Assembly (NCBI GenBank): GCA_028023455.1
Contig: JAQFVV010012420.1
Location: forward strand, 2,420,001 to 2,484,000
DNA: 64,000 nucleotides
Source: Epiperipatus broadwayi
Lineage: Eukaryota; Onychophora; Udeonychophora; Euonychophora; Peripatidae
Direction of reading: 5' to 3'
Shown here: positions 26,125 to 36,129 of the stretch, piece after piece
Numbering within the stretch: position 1 is the stretch's first letter
How the letters are laid out: each line of letters opens with the position of its first letter
Notes under the pieces: model-generated
Told to the model about the DNA's origin: nothing
Seen by the model: only the letters and a program-made list of their open reading frames with translations
Databases searched by the model: none
Position numbers and translations under genes: made by a program

Positions 26125-26183
26125 ATCCAATATCCCCAGACTAGTTTCTGGCTTGTGGCCTTCATCAGTGAGGAGCCTTGGAT
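26125..26183 (-). ncRNA. Type I hammerhead ribozyme, family A, intact core
   Basis: On the minus strand: outer stem I ATCCAA/TTGGAT, internal loop GGC/TA, inner stem I TCCTCA/TGGGGA, core CTGATGA, stem II GGC/GCC with loop CACAA, then GAAAC, two loop bases TA and the cleavage triplet GTC. All invariant core residues are present. Stem III is only A-U and C-G with a 2-nt loop; ACTAGT is self-complementary, so two copies can pair and form a double hammerhead. The base of stem II is an A-A mismatch where G-C is usual, which may lower activity. Confidence 0.8.
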
Positions 26184-26789
26184 CTGAGAGCACTGCACCT
26201 AGATCTTAGGATCTAATGCAACCCTCCAGCACCCACCTTTTAACTCTATTTAACTACAAAACTATGAGAATGAAATTGAAAACACTATTAATATTTTCAA
26301 TCCAAGCTCAATAGCTTATATAGTCATATGGGTCTGAACTCAATTCAGTACCCCTACAGAAACTATTCTGGTGATATTGGATGAGTAGGCATTAGATAGG
26401 GATTTTATGCACAAGCCTTCTGGCATCCATTGATTGCTCTTGTTAGCACAAGATGGCACTACTATATGGAGAGTGTTGTTTTGTTTTGAATTGTTTAATA
26501 ACAATTATTGTGCTAGTATGAGATAGTGATCATGTGATGTTTAGTGGTTTAACACCAATCCTGCCTAATAGGATAATGGTGGCTATGGTTGTTAAAGAGC
26601 CAAAGACACCAAAATGTATGGGTACTGAATTGAGTTCAGACCCATATGACTATATAAGCTATTGAGTTTGGATTGAAAATATTAATAGTGTTTTCAATTT
26701 CATTCTCATAGTTTTGTAGTTAAATAGAGTTAAAAGGTGGGTGCTGGAGGGTTGCATTAGATCCTAAGATCTAGGTGCAGTGCTCTCAG

Positions 26790-26848
26790 ATCCAAGGCTC
26801 CTCACTGGTGAAGGCCACAAGCCAGAAACTAGTCTGGGGATATTGGAT
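26790..26848 (+). ncRNA. Hammerhead ribozyme, family A, with core change A6 to G
   Basis: It is the forward counterpart of the ribozyme at 26125-26183 with the same stems I to III. The core reads CTGGTGA in place of CTGATGA, changing an invariant adenine, which should abolish cleavage. The rest is unchanged. Confidence 0.7.
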
Positions 26849-27149
26849 GAGTAGGCATTAGATAGGGATTTTATGCACAAGCCTTCTGGCATCTATTGAT
26901 TGCTCTTGTTAGCACAAGATGGCACTACTATATGGAGAGGGTTGTTTTGTTTTGAATTGTTTAATAACAATTATTGTGCTAGTATGAGATAGTGATCATG
27001 TGATGTTTAGTGGTTTAAAGATAAAAGTTACATACAACTCCACTGAAAAAAAGCCTCATAGACCAATAATAGTTCATTTTATAACTTTTGTGATTAATAG
27101 ATGTAATGATTTCATCACTGATCCAATTCAAAGTTTCAATGATGAAGTT

Positions 27150-27172
27150 TTGTGTGTGTGTGTGTGTGTGTG
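27150..27172. repeat. TG microsatellite
   Basis: A run of about eleven TG units. It generates a chance frame of alternating Val and Cys. Confidence 0.95.
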
Positions 27173-27204
27173 TATATTATAATTGATTTATTGCAATAGA
27201 ATAG

Positions 27205-28076
27205 CTATGATGTTAATAGATTGAATGTGAGGAACAGAGCCATATAGTTCTTTGACATTGAGTGAAGCAATTTTACAGTTGAGATTAATTGATACCTTTT
27301 TGGATTTTTTTCAATGGAATCATATAATGATTTCAAGCTGTACGCTCTGAAACCAAGGTCATCAATTAGCCATGAAGTGATGAATTTGTTTGCATGGTAA
27401 TAGTAAGAGCTGCTCAAATCGAGAGAAGACAAAGTGAATGATTATTATTTATATAATTTGATATTTGAAAAAATTTGAGGGATGACAGTGGCAGAAGGAT
27501 ATATTTGAAGTAATCATTGCCAGAGAATGCTTTGGCATGCTGTTTTATCAAAATTGAAGAGATGAACTGATTCTTTCTGGCTTTCAAATTGTAATTATGA
27601 ATGTCAGAGAAACATAAAGTGGTGAGTTGTTGATTTTAAAATCAAACTCTCTGGACAATTAATAATAAAAAAACTAGTCTATTATCTTTGTCTTTTTTAA
27701 GACAGAGTAGGTTTTTCTGGGTGATAAACTTTCTAGTAAAATTGATGTTACAAGACCAATGATTTATTATTAACTCAGGGGAGATATTTTAGAATATCCG
27801 ATGCCTTTTCAATAATCATTTTTCAGCGTCAGCTTCAAATTTGGATTATTTTATTTCAGGAAATTTCCTGCTGCCACTAATAAACCTGGAACCATAGTTA
27901 AAAGTTTTTGCAGCATTGTTAATGAGTTCAATGTTGGAGAGATTGACCCAGTTTTGGGAAGTATTGAGATTAAGGCAAGCACACATTTGTTTATAGGTTA
28001 AAAAATTGAATTTCCTAGAAAATTTCCTTTTTAATATGGGAAAAAATGTTATTGCACTGTGTGACAATAGAGACAA
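27205..28076 (-). pseudogene. Probable N-terminal part of Penelope-like element 2
   Basis: Two open stretches on the minus strand (27846-28076 and 27205-27432) are joined by a frame-broken segment. The first contains QNWVNLSNIELINNAAKTF, similar to the short NLS..L....LL..G..F motif seen ahead of the RT in Penelope-type proteins. The second (FITSWLIDDLGFRAYSLKSL and following NPKRYQLIS) is not recognised. Strand and position fit an element running from 28.08 kb down to about 25.08 kb with the hammerhead insertion removed. The RT fingers with the catalytic first motif are not visible. Confidence 0.4.
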
Positions 28077-28084
28077 AAACTGAA

Positions 28085-30470
28085 AATAAATGTTTTAAAA
28101 AAAGTTTAATTTCAGTAATAAACAAAATCATATATTGTGTATATTTATATAAAGCATTTGTTAATAACCTTAAATCACGTACATAAAATCGGTTAATGTA
28201 AAAAAAAAAAAAGAATAGTAATCAACAATTATTTGATTGATTTTTCAATATAAGAACTTGTTAACATTTAAAATGGTTTTATATCATCATGAATTTTTCA
28301 ATGAGTAGTTTTCATTTTTTACACAAGAGTAAAACAGTTACTGTATCTGTTATTTTAATTTGTATTTCTTCACCTACACACTATTAACAAAATAGTAAAC
28401 ATAATATCATAAATTAAATAATAAAATTTAAATTTTATGTCTATATTATTTATCAATTTGACAATAGCAATTTTGTTGTTTTACAGTACCCTCTCTAAAT
28501 TTTTAATTTATTCATCTATTGATTCAGTCATATTTTTGCAAATTAAGTGAAGTTAATACATATGCTCAGCAAGTTTTTGCTTTTTCAAAAATTTGAAATG
28601 CCATTTGAGATGGTCTTAAAATATAACATTAGTAATCATAGCAATTCTGTCAAGCTTAAAATCATAGAAGTGTTTTTAAGTGAGAAAATTAAAATTATTA
28701 GTAGTAAAAAAATTGTATTATGAAGTTGTCTATTTGTTTAAAAACTTCAATTCACTCTTTCATAAAATAATGAAAAAAGAAAAACAAATCCATGTAACTA
28801 TTGTTTGAATTCTTGAAATAATTAAAGTTTTTCATCCACACAATAATTGTTTAGTTTAAGCTATAAAAACAATGAAATGGTAGATGAAGAATCAAAACAC
28901 ATTTCATTAGATGGTCTAATAATATGTCAGAAATCTTTAAATTTGTATAAAGAGATTAATCAAGACTCAATTGAAATGTGATTTCATACAGGGGTGATTA
29001 TATATAGATTCAAAAATAAATATGTATGAAAACAAAATTACTGGGATGTCTGCATTTAAAGTATATCTAAGTTTTTGATTGTTTATTTTTAGGAAATATG
29101 ATTTTGTCAACCTATTTGGACAATCAACATTAAAATTTAAGTGACATTAAATTATAATAAACCATAGATAAAAACAATTTACTGAATGGTATACATTAGT
29201 GATCTTCTAGATACAGAATGCAGTGCAGAAAATCCACCTATTCTGAGGGCAATGCTTTGATTTTACAAAAGAAATTCACTTGAGAAGCTCTCCCAAAAAA
29301 GAAATAAAATATTTGACAATCTTTTTTAAAGATCAGAATCTTATTGTTACTCCAATAAAAACCATGTGCTCAACTTTTTATTCAAATGATAAATATATCA
29401 TAAAATGAATATAAACTTTTGCAATAATAGATTGAAACACAATCCTACTCCCAAAGTATTTAAAAGTAACCTTGAACCAAAACCGAACATATTTCCCTAA
29501 TTCATTTATAGTTTAAATCTAAAGTAATTTCTAAAAATAACATATTTGGAAAGTAGGTATTGTGATGCAAAACATTTTATGGATAACTTCTACTGGGCTA
29601 CTCTTTTGGGGGGAAAAGTGATAACCATAAACTTCTGGATACTTATTTAAATATCATAAGAAATAGAAATGGTACCCTCAAGTCTAATTCTTTGCAGTAT
29701 TTTCCTGACTTTTCACATATTCTTCCACTATCAGAAAAGACGTTGCCTCACAGATAGTGCACTAAAAGATGTCAAATAGAATGGACTTAGATATTTGCTA
29801 CCTAGAAATAGTTTCAAATCAAGATTCTCTTTCTGAATATTCATCCAAAAATATACAACCAAAGAAATGTGATAAATAGACTTATTATGAGATTCCAAAT
29901 TTCTTTTTTCTATACCCAATAGTAAACTCAGCTGTGTTCTTTGTAGATGTTAGAGTCTAATCAACAGATTTTGGGCCATGCCATGATTGTTGCACTCATT
30001 TTCTGCATAAAGGAAATTTGACAATCATTGACCTAAATAAACACAAACTATAAAACATTGTTAAATTTATATTTGCATTGGATGAAGGAATAAATAAATC
30101 TATTAGTGAATCTATCTCCTGGTTGAAACCTCTATAAATTTCTTTGTCATATTTTGTTAATGGTTAAGCTATTAAAAATATATATATATTTTTTCATAAA
30201 TTCGTAAACTTTGGTTTTACTTCAGAAGCAATTTGTTTTTTTTCTAAGACCCTGAAAGCTGTCAAGTATAGATAAAAAATATAAATTAAAAAATAGTGTA
30301 GTAGAGAGCTAAAAATATATGAATTATAACTCATTTCCTGATTTATAGCTCAATTCTTTCACAGCTGGTTTTAAATGCCATATGACTTCTCAAGCAATAA
30401 ACTATTTGATTATATACAATAATATTTTGATAAACTTAAGAAAATGATATTTATCTATTCATCTCAGTAA
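28085..30470. other. AT-rich spacer
   Basis: No supported gene. The frame at 29731-29919 shows no family features. Confidence 0.4.
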
Positions 30471-30479
30471 AGTTAATTT

Positions 30480-30538
30480 TTTTATATATGTCAACGCGTT
30501 GACCGGGAAGCGAACCTGGGCCAGCTGCTTGGAAGGCA
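30480..30538 (-). mobile_element. tRNA-derived SINE (family V), subfamily 2, 5'-truncated
   Basis: Only the B box half (GGTTCGCTTCCCGGTCAACG) and tail are present on the minus strand. AGTTAATTT at 30471-30479 and 30539-30547 forms a 9-bp duplication, so the truncation happened at insertion, as is usual for target-primed reverse transcription. Confidence 0.75.
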
Positions 30539-30547
30539 AGTTAATTT

Positions 30548-32220
30548 ATCATACGATTCACGACAAACTTCAAGATTAATCTCGGAAGTTGTTTTTATTC
30601 AAATGAATTTTCCTTTAAAGAAAAACTTGGGATTTCCCCAAACAGTTAGCCATATAGCCAACACAATACTGAGTATTTAACTGGTATCTAGGTATTTTTA
30701 GCTGAGTTAGTCAAAATGATTGGCAGATTGTGAGTGTAAAGAAAAAACATGATTTTAATAAGATACAATTAGATATCTGTCGTAGCTGGTCAGAAAATAG
30801 TTAACGTTTCCAATAGAAATACACTAATGGTAAAATTCATTTCACTTAACTATTATTAGATTTTTAATCAGTTAAATACTTCATCATGAACTTATTTGTC
30901 AAAAAAAGAAAAAAAAATCTATAATAAAACTGTAAAAATTTAATAATTTAAAGCTCTGAATTTTAAATAATGACTGCTTTTATCAAAACTTAAACCACAC
31001 CCAAATTTTTTTACCCTTACGAGTTGAAATGATACATTCTATCCTTCTTCTAATTTACTGACCAATATTATCTTTTTTGAAATGTTAATTATTATTCAAC
31101 TTTAATGATAAATCAATAAATCATTAATGATTAGTTTTGACAAGTTCATAAATTTCTAATATTTATTCAAAAAAAAAAAAATTGACAGATTATTTTTATT
31201 AAAATTAATCATTAATCATTATTGTAATTGTAATATTATAAATTATTTTTTAGCATGAAATACGCACACACATATGTATATAACGGCCTGAATTATTAAT
31301 GAATTCAAATACAAGTTCGGCTTAATCATTCATAAGTTAATATTCTACGACAAGATTAGCTAGATGGCTTTGTGTGGTTTTCTGCACAAATAGAATGATG
31401 TTATTTAATCAAAAATCAACTTATCACTAATATTACTTGAATGCCATATGATCTCCTGAGTGTATGAACTATTTAATTATTTTATAATCTATGTTATAGT
31501 GACTTTCTATCAAATGGGAAAAAAAAGTATTAATAGAGGCGGTGTGTGTGTGTGTTCAGTGTTTGCAAATATGCATTCTCATATTAAAACATGGGAATGT
31601 ATGTTTTATGGTACAGAGCATATAACATAACCTGAAAAAATAAAACTACGCATTCAACTCCATATACTTTTTTTTATCACCAGGGAACTTCACAGCACTA
31701 ATTTTAACAGCACAATAATTATAATTGTTTAAAAGTCAAGAAATATAAAGTAATGATAAATAGTGTTTTATATAAATATATATAGTAATTATATGAAAAA
31801 AAGAATTATATAGATCATGGATTAGTAAGTTAATTGTAACTTCTAATGCCCACCCAGGACAACAAATTATCTAGATGAGTTATCAGGATACTTATATATA
31901 TATGGCAATGGTGATCAAGTTCAAATGTCTTATTGCTGATTCTCTTTTCTATTTACCTTCAACTTTCTCATCCACTACTCCTTCTCAATCAATAATTTGT
32001 ACAATACATAAACATTTCTAATTATTTTTCCAACTTTTCTTTCTATTATCCTACAAATCCACACCCTCAAAAGTCTCCGATATTTTTCCTAATCATAAAA
32101 ATCTCTGAAGGCATGTAAAATTGCGCTCCAAACAGAATATGCACCAAGTCTCTCTCTTTCTTAACTTTAACGAGCCATATTGTAACTTCTGACATTTATT
32201 AAAAGTTAATTTAATGCAAT
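30548..32220. other. AT-rich spacer
   Basis: No gene is recognised. A short GT microsatellite lies at about 31541-31554. From about 31930 the plus strand becomes pyrimidine-rich, perhaps an extension of the minus-strand RTE remnant that follows. Confidence 0.4.
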
Positions 32221-32229
32221 TCTCAATAT

Positions 32230-32650
32230 TATTTTCATAAGCTTTATGTCTACCTAAATCATTATTTTAAATATTTATCAAACAACTTTCAGTATAAAAA
32301 TTGTTCCAATTTGAATCCAGTTTTACATATCCATAGCTTCTTTATTTCATCTAACTCTAGCAAAATTTTCTGTCTCATCCATTTATCTCACCTATGGCTT
32401 TTTTCTAGGTCTTTTAAACATTCATCTCATGTGTGATATCTTTCTACAATCTTTTGTGATCCCAGTAAGATTTCAGTTATTCCTCTATTGCATTTGCCCT
32501 AATAACATTTTTTGTCCTACCTTCATTTTAGTCTCTTAATTCTTTCAATGATGGCAGTGATATCAATTTGTTTCTCATCTCTGCATTTCTTCTTAAATAT
32601 CTCACCATTGCTTCAACAAGCCTCTCCTTGATCTGAAGTCTGTATATTGT
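32230..32650 (-). pseudogene. RTE-like LINE 3' remnant
   Basis: On the minus strand the order of blocks is the same as at 58660-58995: a CTTCAGA start, ATTGAAAGAATTAAGAGACT, GATTGTAGAAAGA, a Lys/Arg-rich stretch with GAGATAAATGGATGA, and the end W.Q.GTIFILKVV, matching W.ELGETFILQ. Many stops and indels show great age. Confidence 0.6.
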
Positions 32651-32654
32651 TTTT

Positions 32655-34500
32655 TTATTATTATTAATTCCAAGTCATAAATCTATGAGAAAAACTGGTA
32701 AACAATACTAAAAAGAAAATAAATAAGTTCTCTAGTAACGATTGAGTATTTAACTATTCAATTAATGAGAGCTAAGCGTGTGTTTTTTAACTATATTGCT
32801 TAGCTGAAAGTTAGACCTGGAACCTTCAGTTTTGAATCAGTCAAATCATTAAATATTTTGATAACTCCTTATTTAACTACCAATAATATTTATCATTTTC
32901 ACCAGTAATTGTAAATTTTATCTATGATTAATAAAGATTATCTTAAGGACACTCTAAAGAGGCACCATGTTAACTGATTTTAATAGGAACTTGTGGTTGA
33001 GGATAGAATATAAAGGCAGCTCCAATTACCTAAGATGTACAAAATTGTCAAATAAAAAGTTTATTTCAGAAGTTAAAAAGTAGTTTCATAATATATCAAA
33101 TAAATAGGTTAAAAGATTAGCATATACAGTTATAAAAGTATTTGTTGCTCATGAATTGAGGTGTATAATCTTCATAAAGTCAACCCCAACTTTTTATTTG
33201 TAGTTTCCATCATCTAATGAATTGATAAAGTTTTTAGAATAATTCAAACATTATTTAAATACCATTACCTGGTCTATGTAAAGGCCATTGTTTTTTTAAT
33301 TGGTTGCTTTAACACATTTTTTAAAGATTTAATGTAAATTAAACAAATGATTTTAATATTATATAAATAAATGTGAGAAATTCACTATTGAAAAAAAAAT
33401 GTTTGAATAATCTGCCTGTATTTCAGAAATTTACCCAGCAAGGTATTAATAAAGCTAAATTAAAATTAAAAATTTTAAATGTACTTGTTATATTTGACAT
33501 TAAAATTTGACAGCATTATGGACAACTGCAAAAATTACAGTTTGTTAATGGTAGAATTATTTCCTTTGCAATAAAATGTTTTATAATAAAAATTACTGAT
33601 TATTAAATATAAAGAGTGGAATTACTTCCTTTGCATAAAATGCTCATAATATAAATTATTATTTAATTAGGTATAGTTATTTATTTATAAAAACAAATTT
33701 AAAGTTTTTTTATATTATTTTTCATAGCATTATGGACAAACATAAGGTTTTTTTTTTAAGTGGTTGTGAATTTGACATGTGACAGTCTTATGGACGAAAT
33801 ATTTTCATATGGAAACACACGGTAGCCTTATAGACAAACATTCACATGAAATATATATAGATTTCCAAATATCTTTAACTTTTAGTAATTATTATAAAGA
33901 ACACAGAATTTTAATAGTGCCCACCCCCTATTTTTGAAAATTACTGTTTTGATTTAGTGACCATAGCAAATACATGAATACTGAATTTACTGTGATATTT
34001 TTACTATTTAAACTATTCTGCCATGATAAAAATAATGCACCATATAATGAGTAAATTATTATCACCACAAATCTTTTGACAAACTGATTTTTTGTTCTTT
34101 GTTTTTTTCTTTAGATTTGGTTTATTTAATCTTTTTCAGGAATGAAGTTCTGTGCGATGATGACATTTTATTTGTAATTAATTTTTTAGGCTATTCTATC
34201 AACTAATGGCATATATCTGTCTTCAATAAGTAATACTTATTACGATGTTATTCTATTCAGCTTATATTATTTTTGATGAGAATATTTCTTATTCTAGATA
34301 AGTTATATTATTTCCTTATGTAATATTCATATAATTAATATTTGTGCATACTCATAGTAATATATTGATGAACCTAAGTAGTAATAATTCTTTATGCTGA
34401 ACTGAAAGGAGTTTGATTTTTAATTGAAAGGAGATCCTCTGAATCCAGTTTAAGATTTTAAAAATCCCAAGCTAAGACATTTTTTTAATTCCAACTCCAT
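32655..34500. other. AT-rich spacer with a diffuse repeated motif
   Basis: Variants of AGCATTATGGACAAA occur near 33514, 33728, 33784 and 33826, and a WGAATTAYTTCCTTTGCA block occurs twice near 33550 and 33618. No gene is recognised. Confidence 0.4.
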
Positions 34501-34549
34501 ACATTTTTGTCATCACAGCAGTTATTACTATATGATTATTCAGTAGCAA

Positions 34550-35545
34550 CTTTTTGCATACAGTAGTTACCCAGTGCAAACCACAGTAATCAAAGAATAC
34601 TAGAAGGTTTGTGCATCTATCTAATGCCTACTCATATTCTCAGACCAGTTTCTAAATTATAGCTTTCATCAGTGAGTTGCCTTGGATCTAGCATCCACCT
34701 TTTACTTTTTTAATTAACTATAAAGTTATGAGCCCAAACTGAAACAACAACAATGTTGGCAATCCAAGCTATTTCATTTATACAGACACAGATCTGAACC
34801 CAATTCAGTTTCTATACATTTGATTTGATTGATTTTTTTTAAAAACCATAGTTACCAATATCTTTTGTTCAGGACTGATATCAAACCACTAAATATCACA
34901 ATCTATTTCAACAGTAGCAATTCTCTCCATATAATAGTGCTATCCCATGCAAGCCACAGTAATCAATGGATGGTAGAATGTTTGTGAATCAAAGTCCCTA
35001 TCTAATACCCATTCATCAAATTCCCAGATTAGTTTTTAGCTTATGGTTTTTATCAGTGATGAGCCTTGGATCTTAGAGTACTGTGTCCAGATCTTTGGAT
35101 TTAATACAACCATCCAGCAGCCACCTATTAACTTTTTAGTTAACTATAAAGCTATCGGTTAAACACAATAATGTTACCAATCCAAAGCTAATTAACTTAC
35201 ATGATCATGCAAAGCTGAAACCAGATCAGTGTCTATACATTTTGGTGTCTTGGGTTTTTTTAATAATCATACTTACTAACATCCTTTAGCCAGGATTGAT
35301 ATCAAACCATTGAAACATCACATGATTATCATTTCTTATGCTTACATAATCTAATAAAACAGTAGCAACTCTCTCCACATAGTAATGTCACACTGTTTGG
35401 GTTGATAGTTTTATAGTTAACAAAAAGGTAAAAGGTGGCTAGTGCAGTTTGCTCTCAGATTGAAAGCTTCTCATGGATGAAAGCCAGAAATTAGAAACTT
35501 GTCTGGAGAAATTGGATGAATGAGCACTAGATAGGAAGTTTAATG
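34550..35545 (-). mobile_element. Hammerhead family A array: two tandem minus units and an inverted plus part
   Basis: Two decayed minus-orientation units follow each other with a period of about 380-390 bp (the CTCTCCATA / CCACAGTAATCAA landmark recurs at about 34570 and 34945), then the orientation flips near 35400 to a plus-strand part. Decayed hammerhead cores lie at about 34631-34690 (minus; CTGATGA and GAAACTGGTC kept), 35013-35070 (minus; CTGATAA, AAAAC) and 35460-35520 (plus; GATGA, GAAACTTGTC). Head-to-tail units are expected from reverse transcription of a multimeric or circular RNA. Borders are approximate. Confidence 0.7.
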
Positions 35546-36020
35546 CACAACTTTTACCAAAGTATATTGGTAACTATGATTATTAAAAATCAAAGACATT
35601 TTAAAAGATTTAAATTATATCAGTTAATAAATGCTTTGAATGATATAGCTGTCATTTCACCTGGAAAAGAAAAATATCTAGTGAAATTATACACTTTTAA
35701 AAGAATAAAAATCATAAATCTTTTAAAAATATATTTATTTTAATTCATAAACTACATGTCTGATGATAAACATATTAAATAAATAACATTATATTGTACA
35801 ATGTTTGTACTAATGTTTTTGACTGACGGAAAACATAAATATTACTAATATCATATTTATTGCAATATATCTGCTATACATAATGGCCAAAACCAAGAAA
35901 TACATATGTAAGAAAATATTTTCATATAAAATAGATCTTGAATTATTTTAAGGAGATATTATATGCCTGAATAGGTGTCCAGAAAAATAAAAAACTGGAA
36001 TAAACAATTATTTCTTCAGG
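35546..36020. other. AT-rich spacer
   Basis: No supported feature. Confidence 0.4.
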
Positions 36021-36024
36021 TTGG

Positions 36025-36123
36025 CTAATATTTTCCTTGGATTTTATCAGAATTTACATTAGTATTTGTACATTTTTTTAATGGCACTAAGACAGGAGTA
36101 TGATTGTGCACAAAGTTTTCCAC
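36025..36123 (-). CDS. Candidate terminal exon
   Basis: On the minus strand a pyrimidine-rich acceptor (CTTCTACCGTTTCCTAATTACAG region, AG at 36124-36125) is followed by an in-frame open segment VENFVHNHTPVLVPLKKCTN and 12 more residues to a TAG at 36025-36027. Splice signal and frame agree, but the piece is short, unrecognised, and could arise by chance. A competing candidate on the plus strand (T8-AG at about 36413-36421 followed by YDPRSDCCK and a stop) cannot be excluded. Confidence 0.25.
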   Translation of the reverse strand: MENFVHNHTPVLVPLKKCTNTNVNSDKIQGKY

Positions 36124-36129
36124 CTGTAA

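Larger units (their letters stand above)
26008..27016 (+). mobile_element. Hammerhead family A composite insertion with 13-bp TSD
   Basis: Perfect 13-bp duplications AAAGATAAAAGTT (25995-26007 and 27017-27029) flank a 1009-bp insertion. It consists of an inverted arm (26008 to about 26355), a partial forward unit starting near the ribozyme's GAAAC/cleavage region (to about 26552), and a full forward unit of about 464 bp ending in the tail GTGATGTTTAGTGGTTT. Forward and inverted parts are nearly identical. The forward order shows a head-to-tail junction, as expected from a multimeric or circular RNA template. It interrupts Penelope-like element 2. Confidence 0.85.

Noticed and set aside
27000-27182. 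60-codon frame with a Val-Cys run
   Set aside because: The run is the TG microsatellite, and the start lies in the hammerhead insertion tail.
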